Virus record (IMG/VR): IMGVR_UViG_3300003702_000951
Coordinates: 1 to 48,493 of that record
Length of the DNA stretch: 48,493 nt
Origin: a virus
Direction: 5' to 3' (one strand)
Positions 41,018 to 48,456 of this stretch are shown piece by piece; positions within the stretch are counted from its first letter, which is position 1; every line of letters starts with the position of its first letter. Position numbers and translations under genes: made by a program. The notes below the pieces were generated by a model, which made no database searches, was not told the DNA's origin, and saw only the letters and a list, made by a program, of their open reading frames with translations.

Positions 41018-43061
41018 TGGTCCTAATAAATATCTATACCATGTAACCTTTACTAAAAATATTCCAAACATTAAAAAGAAAGGGTTAGTCCAATTCCAAC
41101 CCAGTAACTGGATTAAAGGTCCAGGAGGCGATCGTTATAACAACGACATCGCTGGTATATTTGCATTTGATCATCCAGAGGATGCACTGAACTGGGCAGG
41201 CAAAATGGAATGGGAATTCCGCGACACAAACAAAGACATGTCCATTGTGCGTATTGACATGGAAGACTTTTGGGAAGATGATCCAGCAGAGGATCCATTT
41301 GTTTCCAACAAAGGTAAAGCAAGATACAGTAAGCGAAATATTAGTGCAGATAAAATTATAGATGTGCTTGATATGAGTGGCATTAAGAAACCCGGAGATC
41401 TTGGCATATCCCGAGACGAATGGCTTGCAGACGTTTCAAAGAAATTAAAAGAAATGCATGGTGGAGGTGGCATACCTGATTATACAACAATGCCAGCATA
41501 CGGATTAAAAAGAGCAAGAAAAGGCAAACACAAATTCTTTGTTCCCAAAGGTGAGAAACTGCCAGCAGGCGTTGCGGCAATTAAAGATGCAGTTGAAGAC
41601 GAAAACAAGGATCCAGTAGGTAAGAGTTATACTAACCAACCAATAGTATATGTTGATATGGATGGCGTGTTAGTTGACTTTTTTGGTGAATGGTCAAATA
41701 TGCACGGCGTAGATGGTTGGCGTGACATTGCACCATTAATGACCAAGCAAGGTAAAACAATTAACGATGCATTAGATGAAATTAGAACAAGGGATGACTT
41801 TTGGATTAACTTAAAACCACATACAGGTGCTGAAGCATTACTTGCCGCTATTAAAAAATATGCTGGCGAATATATTATACTCTCATCTCCATTAAGTAAT
41901 GATCCAAATTCAGAACCTCAAAAAAGAGCATGGGTTAAAAACAACCTCAGTGCATTTCCTCCAAAGGAAGTTATTATACATAAACGCAAAAGTGATTATG
42001 CTACACAAGCAGATGGCACACCAAACATATTAATTGATGATTTTAGCAACCAAATTAAACCTTGGGACGCGGCCGGTGGTATTGCTCTTAAACATAGTAA
42101 TTCAAATACTGCAAAAACAGTTAATGCATTAAAACAACAATTTGAAACAACAGCCGAAGAAGCATATAAGCCAGATCCGTTTACCCCTTATATAAAACCC
42201 GGTAAAATGTCAGACCAACAACTTAAATTTAGACTAACAAACATCATTAAGGAAATTGGTCAAAAGGCAGCGGCAGGTGAAGATCAAGAAGATAATATTT
42301 ATTACCAAGAGTTGTTTGATTATGAAGAACATGTTGAATTTGCTCATCCAGATATTCAAAAAGCATATGATACAATGCAGGCCTGGGCCGGCGGTGGTGA
42401 CTCAGACGAACAAGAAAGACTAGAACAACAAGTCGCCGCGGCAAAAAAAGCACTTAAGATATTAAGCGCAGTAGATGAAGCATGGAAAGTTAAAATACCT
42501 AAAAAACATAAAAGAAAAATGTCAAAACAAGATAGAGACTGGTCTTTATTAAAAACTGCACTTGAAAGTGATTTATTTGAAGCCGGAACTGGAGATTGTT
42601 TTGAAGTTGCTGGTAGAACAATGGTAGACATGACTGAAGAGCAAGAAATGTCTGGTATGAAAATGGTACATGCATACGTTTATGGGGAAGGCGACCTAAA
42701 GGGAAGACGATTCCCTCATGCGTGGAATGAACAAGGTGATGTCGTACTTGATAACAGCAATGGAAATAATATAGTAATGCGTAAAGAGCAATACTATCCA
42801 CTTGGCGGTATTGTAAAAGAATCGGGAGCATATGCTACATATGCCAAAGAAGATTGTTTAATTAAAATGCTAAAACATGGCCATTGGGGACCATGGGATT
42901 TAAACGACAGTCTTGACGAGGGAATACCAGATGAAACACATGAAATTGGTAAGAAAAAGTCAAGAATACCAAGTAAAACTTTAAATACAATTAAAGATGA
43001 ACTCGATATAGAAACACAAGTCGAGACTGCTTGGGCAAGGTTTAAATCAAATGTGGCATAA
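40980..43061 (+). CDS. Three-domain protein: ART-like, HAD nucleotidase, papain/transglutaminase-like
   Basis: The N-terminal domain (about 1-150) of this 693-residue protein has YLYHVTFTKNIPNIKKKGL and GIFAFDHPEDALNWA, like small ADP-ribosyltransferase or RNA 2'-phosphotransferase-type folds. The middle (215-395) is a HAD phosphatase of the 5'(3')-deoxyribonucleotidase type, with VYVDMDGVLVDFFGEW, IILSSPL, and LIDDF. The C-terminal part (540-660) has DCFEVAGRTM, then VHAYVYGEG, PHAWNE and VLDNSNG, a Cys-His-Asn/Asp order of cysteine peptidase or transglutaminase-like folds. Helical linkers join them. No ribosome binding site is evident; the start overlaps the previous gene. It may be a virion-delivered multi-enzyme, or ejected into the host. 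Confidence 0.65.
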   Translation: MKLRHLKTVIESNGPNKYLYHVTFTKNIPNIKKKGLVQFQPSNWIKGPGGDRYNNDIAGIFAFDHPEDALNWAGKMEWEFRDTNKDMSIVRIDMEDFWEDDPAEDPFVSNKGKARYSKRNISADKIIDVLDMSGIKKPGDLGISRDEWLADVSKKLKEMHGGGGIPDYTTMPAYGLKRARKGKHKFFVPKGEKLPAGVAAIKDAVEDENKDPVGKSYTNQPIVYVDMDGVLVDFFGEWSNMHGVDGWRDIAPLMTKQGKTINDALDEIRTRDDFWINLKPHTGAEALLAAIKKYAGEYIILSSPLSNDPNSEPQKRAWVKNNLSAFPPKEVIIHKRKSDYATQADGTPNILIDDFSNQIKPWDAAGGIALKHSNSNTAKTVNALKQQFETTAEEAYKPDPFTPYIKPGKMSDQQLKFRLTNIIKEIGQKAAAGEDQEDNIYYQELFDYEEHVEFAHPDIQKAYDTMQAWAGGGDSDEQERLEQQVAAAKKALKILSAVDEAWKVKIPKKHKRKMSKQDRDWSLLKTALESDLFEAGTGDCFEVAGRTMVDMTEEQEMSGMKMVHAYVYGEGDLKGRRFPHAWNEQGDVVLDNSNGNNIVMRKEQYYPLGGIVKESGAYATYAKEDCLIKMLKHGHWGPWDLNDSLDEGIPDETHEIGKKKSRIPSKTLNTIKDELDIETQVETAWARFKSNVA

Positions 43062-43527
43062 TTTACTTACAGCAGACTTCCATGGTGACCGACACTGGGT
43101 TTTAACTAACCCCTTACAATATACTTGTCCAAAGTTTATGATTCATTCTCATTACAAACTATGGCAAAGTATTGGAGCACCTATAGTTTTAAATGCTTCA
43201 GAAAATAATATAACAATTACTGTACCAAAAGGATTTAATACAGACCTTGCTTCTATAGCCAGACCAATGTGGAGTATTATTTCGCCATGGGATGTAGCAA
43301 GAGCGGCAGTCTTACATGATATGCTTTATGGAATTATAAGAAAAAATAAAGAACACCTTTCAAAAACACGTATTAAGATATTAAGAAAACAAGCAGATAT
43401 AATATTTAAACGAGGTATGCATGATGCAGATCCTGAAATACCAAATTGGAAAATTGGAACTTGTTATTACTTTGTAAGAAGTCTTGGTTGGGCATCTATG
43501 ATTAAAGCTCCTAAATTTAAAAATTAA
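43051..43527 (+). CDS. DUF1353 family phage protein
   Basis: This 158-residue protein has the family pattern: VPKGFNTDLASIARPMWSII, then WDVARAAVLHDMLY. DUF1353 members are common in phages and prophages, near tail or lysis genes, with no known activity; the conserved His and Asp suggest metal binding. It overlaps the three-domain gene by 11 bases and ends 4 bases inside the convergent FNR gene, so the strands meet here. Confidence 0.85.
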   Translation: MWHNLLTADFHGDRHWVLTNPLQYTCPKFMIHSHYKLWQSIGAPIVLNASENNITITVPKGFNTDLASIARPMWSIISPWDVARAAVLHDMLYGIIRKNKEHLSKTRIKILRKQADIIFKRGMHDADPEIPNWKIGTCYYFVRSLGWASMIKAPKFKN

Positions 43528-44570
43528 TGTATATTATCTAATTTTTTTCGTAGTTTAGGTGAAGTTGTTGTATATAAAAATCTTAATTTTTCACCTGGTC
43601 GTGCGCGGCGAAAACATTCTTGAACTGCTAAAGTTGTTTCATGAAATCCAGATAATATAAGTGGCAACTTTCCTGGATATGTACACATATCTCCTACAAC
43701 AAAAATACCTGGTACATTAGATTGAAATTTTTCTGTATCTACTGGTATTTTTCTTTCGTTTGCATCTAACTCTAGTCCCCAATCTTTAAGGAATGTTAAA
43801 TCAGTTTTTAATCCATAAAATATTAATACTTCATCACAAGGAACAATTATTGGGTCGCCATCAGTTTTAACTACAGCATAATCGAGATAACGTTTATCGG
43901 TCTCTAATCTTTCTAATATACCAGTAACTTCTTTTACATTAGATAATGCTCTTGCTTGATTTACAGTATGAGGCGCTGCTCGATATTTAGTAGTACGATG
44001 TATTAGTGTAACTTCTTTTGCTTTTTGTGCTAACTCAACTGTCCAATCTAATGCACTATCACCGCCACCAAATATTAAAACACGTTTATTAGCATATTTT
44101 TCTTTATCTCTAACAGCATATTCTAACCCTCTACCTTCAAATTTTTCTAATCCTTTAACTGTAGGTTTTTTTGGATGAAAATTACCAGCACCACCTGCAA
44201 TAATAATATTTTTTGTTATAAATCTTTTACCAGCAGATGTCGAAACATGAAACTCTTTTTCTTTATCTTTATTAGTAATGTTTACTAACTTTGTAACAGT
44301 TTGTGCTAAATGAAACGTTGGATTAAATGGATCCGCTTGTTTTATTAATGCTTCTACATGCTCTCTTGCAGTTTGGCTCGGTACTCCTGGTATATCATAT
44401 ATTGGCTTTTCTGGATACAGTTCAATACATTGTCCTCCAGGCCGTCCTAAACTATCAATTAAATGACATTCTAACTCTAAAATACCCGCTTCAAATACTG
44501 TAAATAAACCTACAGGTCCGGCTCCAATAATTAATATATCTACTTGAGTTGGCAGGACACGTTTGTTCAT
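43524..44570 (-). CDS. Ferredoxin/flavodoxin-NADP+ reductase, type 2 (TrxR-like)
   Basis: This 348-residue flavoprotein has FAD-binding GAGPVGLFTVFEAG (about 16-29), NADPH-binding GGGDSALDW (about 170-178) and the C-terminal FAD segment FVVGDMC. It lacks the CxxC redox pair of thioredoxin reductase at the expected place, which places it in the TrxR-like ferredoxin-NADP reductase family. It would move electrons between NADPH and the ferredoxin encoded at 18319, feeding radical SAM proteins, or RNR through thioredoxin. An octamer 5 bases before the ATG indicates late expression. Confidence 0.9.
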   Translation of the reverse strand: MNKRVLPTQVDILIIGAGPVGLFTVFEAGILELECHLIDSLGRPGGQCIELYPEKPIYDIPGVPSQTAREHVEALIKQADPFNPTFHLAQTVTKLVNITNKDKEKEFHVSTSAGKRFITKNIIIAGGAGNFHPKKPTVKGLEKFEGRGLEYAVRDKEKYANKRVLIFGGGDSALDWTVELAQKAKEVTLIHRTTKYRAAPHTVNQARALSNVKEVTGILERLETDKRYLDYAVVKTDGDPIIVPCDEVLIFYGLKTDLTFLKDWGLELDANERKIPVDTEKFQSNVPGIFVVGDMCTYPGKLPLILSGFHETTLAVQECFRRARPGEKLRFLYTTTSPKLRKKLDNIH

Positions 44571-44575
44571 TATAA

Positions 44576-44583
44576 TATTTATT
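44576..44583 (-). promoter_or_regulatory. T4-late-type octamer, 5 bases from ATG
   Basis: The minus strand reads AATAAATA-TTATA-ATG before the FNR gene, in a 24-base intergenic gap. It keeps the 5-base spacing. Confidence 0.5.
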
Positions 44584-44594
44584 ATAATAAATCA

Positions 44595-45185
44595 TTATAA
44601 TAAAATATTCTTTTTTAAATTAATCCATGGTACATAAATTGCTTTACCAGTAGGAAACGGAAATGTATGAATTTCTTCATCTTTAATTATACCTAGCAAC
44701 ATACTTAATGCCCGCAAAACATGATGATGTGAAATAATCAATATATGACCTTTATGTTGTAACGGTAATAACTCTTTTTCAACCCAAGATATTATTCGAT
44801 CAACTACATTATCAAAACTTTCACCATTTGGATAAGGAATATCAAAACTTTTTTGTAAGTTTCTAAACTTCCGTTGGCCGAATGTAATCAATGCCTCTTC
44901 TTTGCTTATCCCTGTTAAATCTCCGCAATCACGTTCAACTAATCTATCATCGGTTATAATATCACATACACTAAATGTTTTTTCTAAAATAATATTTGCA
45001 GTATCCATTGTACGCGACATTGGTGAAGTAAAAATATAATCAAATCGAATATTTTTATCCTTAATTTCGTTACCTAATATTTCTGCTTCAATAATACCAG
45101 CATCAGATAATTTACTATCTGTTCTGCCAGTAAGAAGATTTGCTTCATTATATAAACTTGAGCCATGGCGAGCCAATACTAACAT
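44595..45185 (-). CDS. Phosphoglycerate-mutase-like histidine phosphatase
   Basis: This 196-residue protein has the RHG motif (ARHGSSLYNEANLLTGRTD), then TSPMSRTMDTA, ERDCGDLTG, and LIISHHHVLRAL with the second catalytic His. The N-terminal motif with LTGRTDSKLSDAG resembles 2,3-bisphosphoglycerate-dependent PGM (GpmA), but the protein is shorter than GpmA (about 230-250) and the usual RHGES is RHGSS. It could be a mutase or a phosphatase of nucleotides or sugars. The stop is next to the FNR gene and the start abuts prs with no gap, suggesting a link with PRPP metabolism. Confidence 0.82.
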   Translation of the reverse strand: MLVLARHGSSLYNEANLLTGRTDSKLSDAGIIEAEILGNEIKDKNIRFDYIFTSPMSRTMDTANIILEKTFSVCDIITDDRLVERDCGDLTGISKEEALITFGQRKFRNLQKSFDIPYPNGESFDNVVDRIISWVEKELLPLQHKGHILIISHHHVLRALSMLLGIIKDEEIHTFPFPTGKAIYVPWINLKKNILL

Positions 45186-46133
45186 TTACATTTTCCAGTT
45201 ATCATCAACAAGTAAACTACTAACACTTTGCTCATTATGTATATTCATAATTGCTTTACCTATTAACGAAGCAATACTGACATAACGTATCTTATCAATT
45301 TCTATACACCTTGCAGGTTTTATTGAATCTGTAACAACAATTTCTTTAAGTACACTATTATAAATGCGCTCATCAGCTGCTTGAGTTAAAACACCATGTG
45401 TTATATATGCTTTTACACCTGTAGCACCATTATTCATTAATGCTTGAGCGGCATGACATAATGTTCCTGCACTATCACATATATCGTCAACAATAAGGCA
45501 TTCTCTATCTTCTACATCACCAACAACATGCATAACTTGACTGGCACCTGGTTCTGGACGACGTTTATCTATAACAGCAATTTCAGTATCAAACTTTTTA
45601 GCATAACTTCTTGCTCGTTCGGTACCACCAGCATCAGGACTAACAAAAACTAACTGTTCACCATTTACCTGTTGCCTAATATCATCAATTAAAACAGGAC
45701 GAGCAATTAGTGTATCAACAGGTATATTAAAAAATCCTTGTATTTGACCTGCATGTAAATCTACTGTTAATACTCTACTTGCACCTGCTGATGTAAGCAA
45801 ATCTGCTACAAGTTTTGCACTGATTGGTGCTCTGCTCATTGTTTTTCTGTCTTGACGAGCATAACCAAAATATGGAATTACTGCTGTTATACGTCTTGCG
45901 CTTGCACGTTTCAATGCATCTATCATTACAAGCAGTTCCATTAAATTATCGTTTACAGGTGAACTAGTGCTTTGAATGATAAAAACATCCTGCCCCCTCA
46001 TATTATCATTAATTTCTACACGAACTTCTCCATCTGCAAACCTTCCTATATTAACAGCAGATAATGAAGTATCTGTAGATTCTGCTATTAATTTAGAAAG
46101 ATCCAAATTTGAATTTCCTGAAATTAATTTCAT
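45186..46133 (-). CDS. prs: Ribose-phosphate pyrophosphokinase (PRPP synthetase)
   Basis: This 315-residue protein has exactly the length of E. coli Prs. It makes PRPP from ribose 5-phosphate and ATP, the entry to purine, pyrimidine and NAD synthesis. Signatures are NIGRFADGEVRVEI, YFGYARQDRK, VDLHAGQIQGFF and the PRPP-binding VDDICDSAGTL. No residues appear missing. The leader upstream is the structured non-coding region 46173-46326. It gives the phage a larger nucleotide supply together with RNR and GMP reductase. Confidence 0.95.
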   Translation of the reverse strand: MKLISGNSNLDLSKLIAESTDTSLSAVNIGRFADGEVRVEINDNMRGQDVFIIQSTSSPVNDNLMELLVMIDALKRASARRITAVIPYFGYARQDRKTMSRAPISAKLVADLLTSAGASRVLTVDLHAGQIQGFFNIPVDTLIARPVLIDDIRQQVNGEQLVFVSPDAGGTERARSYAKKFDTEIAVIDKRRPEPGASQVMHVVGDVEDRECLIVDDICDSAGTLCHAAQALMNNGATGVKAYITHGVLTQAADERIYNSVLKEIVVTDSIKPARCIEIDKIRYVSIASLIGKAIMNIHNEQSVSSLLVDDNWKM

Positions 46134-46172
46134 CGGATTTCCTATTCTATGGTACTATAATTATTTAGTGTA

Positions 46173-46326
46173 AAATAGCCCCCTCGCCGCTATTTAACGT
46201 GATTTGCCTATGCTACCATAACAAATCTTTCCTCTTGAATTATGCAGGTGGTGGTTACTGCATAATTATAGTCTGGGCTAATATTATATTAGCGTTGCGC
46301 CAGACTCGCAATCTTTACTTCCTTTG
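46173..46326 (-). ncRNA. Candidate structured RNA upstream of prs (three hairpins)
   Basis: In the only gene-free stretch over 300 bases (46134-46445) I find three stems. A: AAATAGC/GCTATTT (46173-46195), with a short T-tract on the minus strand. B: AATTATGCAG/CTGCATAATT (46238-46267), ten perfect pairs. C: AGTCTGG (46270-46276)/CCAGACT (46300-46306) enclosing GCTAAT/ATTAGC (46277-46293), with a six-base bulge. On the minus strand a ribosome-site-like AAGAGGAAAG (46227-46236) is followed by a three-codon mini-ORF (ATG GTA GCA TAG), and AAGGAAG (46316-46325) stands near a possible TTG start. It could be a leader controlling prs, or a separate small RNA ending at hairpin A. The strand is inferred from the neighbours. 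Confidence 0.45.
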
Positions 46327-46402
46327 TATGTTTAAATTAATTGATATTATTCTAAAATAATAACAGCTGATCGGAGCCACCCGTCTATATTATTATATGT
46401 CA

Positions 46403-46410
46403 TATTTATA
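46403..46410 (-). promoter_or_regulatory. T4 late octamer upstream of the structured region
   Basis: Perfect minus-strand TATAAATA, about 80 bases upstream of hairpin C and 270 bases before the prs ATG. It would transcribe the structured region and then prs. The rest of the gap up to 46445 is AT-rich without further structure that I can see. Confidence 0.55.
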
Positions 46411-46445
46411 AAATATTTAAAAACTAATTTTCATATCATTTACTC

Positions 46446-46649
46446 CTATATTTGTGCTAGATATTTTAAAAAATGTCGGGAAGGTGGAACCCTTGACCAA
46501 CCTCTTTTCTGATATTTTTCAGCTAACATCATTGCTTTTTCTCGTGTCCTAAAATAACATTCAATTGTTTTCTCACCTATAGATAATGTAACAACCCAAG
46601 GTAAGGTAGTTCTTCCATGAATCTCTTCAACTCTTATATCAAAAATCAT
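46446..46649 (-). CDS. Small hypothetical protein
   Basis: This 67-residue protein is beta-rich at the start (MIFDIRVEEIHGRTTLPWVVTLSIGE), then helix (TREKAMMLAEKYQKRG) and a basic C-terminus. It overlaps the upstream gene by 4 bases (ATGA) and so is co-translated with it. It is unrecognised. It might be a partner of the deoxyribosyltransferase-like protein, but this is only by position. Confidence 0.6.
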   Translation of the reverse strand: MIFDIRVEEIHGRTTLPWVVTLSIGEKTIECYFRTREKAMMLAEKYQKRGWSRVPPSRHFLKYLAQI

Positions 46650-47122
46650 AATTTCACACGCGGTATCAATACATAATCATCAAACAAACCATGTATAACA
46701 TCTATTGCATTATCAAAATCTTCAAACACCCAATTTACATTTGCTTTAATTAATGGATGCTCTGTTAAGTATGCATCATCTGTAACAAGTATAATGGGCT
46801 TACGCAATCCGATTGCCCAACCAATTTCAATAGTTGTACCATAAGACGGTCTACGCTCATTTAATTCACGTGGCAAATATGCAAGTATCAAATCACACTT
46901 CTCTGTATCATACCAATTCTTTGCCGCAATTGCTCCTGGTGAATTATATCGAGGATCATTACCTGGTCCATATGTCATACCAGCCATCGGCTCACAACGA
47001 AGCGGTGAAATTCCAATTATGTTTTCATGTAACTTATTACTAACATAGTCGCGCCAATCATTTGCTTCCTTATAAGAACACTGCGCTATAGGCCCAGCAA
47101 GATAAATGTATTTTCTAGTCAT
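46646..47122 (-). CDS. Nucleoside 2-deoxyribosyltransferase-like protein
   Basis: This 158-residue protein has the family pattern: IYLAGPIAQCSYKEANDWR, SPLRCEP, CDLILAYLP and SYGTTIEIGWAIGLRKPI. These enzymes break or exchange the N-glycosidic bond of deoxynucleosides or deoxynucleotides (also 5-hydroxymethyl-dUMP hydrolase in the same fold). The catalytic Glu is probably in GTTIEIGWA. It lies behind two tandem sigma70-like promoters, so it is expressed early. It may salvage or destroy nucleotides, possibly modified bases of the host or a rival phage; the substrate is not readable. Confidence 0.82.
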   Translation of the reverse strand: MTRKYIYLAGPIAQCSYKEANDWRDYVSNKLHENIIGISPLRCEPMAGMTYGPGNDPRYNSPGAIAAKNWYDTEKCDLILAYLPRELNERRPSYGTTIEIGWAIGLRKPIILVTDDAYLTEHPLIKANVNWVFEDFDNAIDVIHGLFDDYVLIPRVKL

Positions 47123-47128
47123 ATACTG

Positions 47129-47157
47129 ATTATACGATAAAATTTAGTAAATGTCAA
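47129..47157 (-). promoter_or_regulatory. Sigma70-like promoter, proximal, for the deoxyribosyltransferase-like gene
   Basis: On the minus strand TTGACA (47152-47157) and TATAAT (47129-47134) with 17 bases between them. The -10 box is only six bases from the ATG, so a transcript from here starts at about the AUG and would be leaderless. It lacks the AAGG extension. Confidence 0.65.
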
Positions 47158-47176
47158 TACTTTAATATAAAAATAT

Positions 47177-47204
47177 ATTATATAATATTAATATACATTG
47201 TCAA
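47177..47204 (-). promoter_or_regulatory. Sigma70-like promoter, distal, tandem to the previous one
   Basis: On the minus strand TTGACA (47199-47204) and TATAAT (47177-47182), 16 bases apart, with the AAGG extension upstream of the -35. A message from here has a leader of about 48 bases. It starts right after the ClpP stop codon. Confidence 0.72.
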
Positions 47205-47212
47205 CCTTATAA

Positions 47213-47797
47213 TTAATCTCGTTTATTTACAATTTGATCAATTAAGCCATAATCTTTTGCTTCTTTGGCTGTCATAAAATTATCACGATCTGTGTCATGA
47301 GTAATAGCCGCAAGACTTTGTCCAGTTAGTTCACTTAACAATGTATTAAGTTCTTCTCTTAAACGAATTATTTCACGAGCATGAATTTCTATATTTGTTG
47401 CATCACCTGACGCACCACCCGATGGTTGGTGAATCATTATACGAGAATGGGGCAATGAAAATCTATTTCCTTTGTCACCAGCCGCTAATAAAAATGAACC
47501 CATACTTGCAGCTTGACCACAGCACATTGTATGAACGGGAGGTTTAATATACTGCATTGTATCATATATACCCATACCTGCTGAAATTGACCCACCAGGA
47601 CTGCTTATATAAAGATTAATAGGTTTACTTGTATTTTCACTTTCTAAATACAACAACTGTGCAATAATTACATTTGCCAAAACATCATCAACAACTCCAT
47701 TTAAAAATACAATACGCTCTTTCAAAAGCCTGCTATAAATATCATAGCTCCTTTCACCACGACTAGTTTTTTCAACTACAATTGGTACTAATGTCAT
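47213..47797 (-). CDS. clpP: ClpP protease subunit
   Basis: This 194-residue serine protease has the catalytic triad Ser98 (GQAASMGS), His123 (RIMIHQP) and Asp172 (TDRDNFM), and the family patterns [20 protein letters not shown] and [17 protein letters not shown] start at the ATG at 47797 with GGAG ribosome binding site; the ORF extends in frame to 47902 but that part overlaps the upstream gene. ClpP makes a double heptamer chamber and works with ClpA or ClpX; a ClpA with ClpP-docking loop is at 2467. A phage-encoded ClpP may replace or modify host ClpP, or process a phage protein. Confidence 0.95.
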   Translation of the reverse strand: MTLVPIVVEKTSRGERSYDIYSRLLKERIVFLNGVVDDVLANVIIAQLLYLESENTSKPINLYISSPGGSISAGMGIYDTMQYIKPPVHTMCCGQAASMGSFLLAAGDKGNRFSLPHSRIMIHQPSGGASGDATNIEIHAREIIRLREELNTLLSELTGQSLAAITHDTDRDNFMTAKEAKDYGLIDQIVNKRD

Positions 47798-47798
47798 T

Positions 47799-48119
47799 CT
47801 ATTCTCCTGTTTTTTTCTTCTTGAAAGGTTTATTTTTACGCATACTTTTAATAATATAATCTTTACTTTCCTTACCTTTAAATGTTTCCTTAAATCTGTC
47901 AACTATTTTCAATGTTTCTAAGTATAACATATTATCATCTATTTTGTAAAGAAAATTCCATTTAACTCGACTATTAGCAATCCATTCATTTAATTTACTA
48001 TTTGCTATTAATGTATCCATCATACGAGTTATTGGTGGTGAATTATTTACCACTAATAAGATTCTATAAGAGAATCTTACACGGCCATTACTTGTATCTA
48101 TATTATTAATTCTGTTCAT
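47799..48119 (-). CDS. Basic hypothetical protein
   Basis: This 106-residue protein has a basic C-terminus ([15 protein letters not shown]) and a helical middle ([22 protein letters not shown]). The N-terminal [20 protein letters not shown] looks like a beta hairpin. It lies between the SufT-like and ClpP genes, 1-5 bases from each. The family is unknown; it could be nucleic-acid-binding or a ClpP partner. Confidence 0.6.
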   Translation of the reverse strand: MNRINNIDTSNGRVRFSYRILLVVNNSPPITRMMDTLIANSKLNEWIANSRVKWNFLYKIDDNMLYLETLKIVDRFKETFKGKESKDYIIKSMRKNKPFKKKKTGE

Positions 48120-48124
48120 TCATT

Positions 48125-48454
48125 TTACAACAACCCCATTTCAAGCTTTGTTGCTTCTGGCATCGATTCCATATCCCAGGCGGGTTCAAATGTTACTTCT
48201 ACATCTACTTCATCTATACCTTCCACCTTTCCAGCAGTTCCAACTGTCTCAAGAAGATAATCTGCTACAGGGCAAAAGGGAGACGTAAATGTCATTAAAA
48301 TATCACACTTCTTTTCTGTTAATGTTATTTCATATATCAATCCAAGATCATAGATATTAACAGGAATCTCAGGATCATAAACACTTTTCAAATTATTTAC
48401 AATATTTTGAATTATTGGGTCTGTTATTTCGCCTTTTTCTGCATGTGCTGTCAT
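48125..48454 (-). CDS. SufT/MIP18-like (DUF59) Fe-S assembly protein
   Basis: This 109-residue protein matches the DUF59 family: LKSVYDPEIPVNIYDLGLIYEI, MTFTSPFCPVADYL and VEVTFEPAWD. The Cys in TSPFCP is the conserved one. Bacterial SufT and eukaryotic MIP18 help insert Fe-S clusters into target enzymes. With the IscA-type carrier at 18673 it makes a two-protein maturation set for Fe-S enzymes. AGGAAA is the ribosome binding site. Confident as family; client inferred (radical SAM proteins or ferredoxin). Confidence 0.92.
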   Translation of the reverse strand: MTAHAEKGEITDPIIQNIVNNLKSVYDPEIPVNIYDLGLIYEITLTEKKCDILMTFTSPFCPVADYLLETVGTAGKVEGIDEVDVEVTFEPAWDMESMPEATKLEMGLL

Positions 48455-48456
48455 TA

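Noticed and set aside
41113-42831. Several minus-strand open frames of 65-110 codons
   Set aside because: All lie opposite the 693-residue gene; its domains are convincing, and the reverse frames have low complexity.
46365-46390. Hammerhead-like ribozyme from CTGATCGGAG
   Set aside because: The conserved CUGAUGA core and GAAA are absent on both strands.
47798-47902. N-terminal extension of ClpP to 47902
   Set aside because: Basic tail has no match to the family and lies in the coding region of the upstream gene; GGAG precedes the ATG at 47797.
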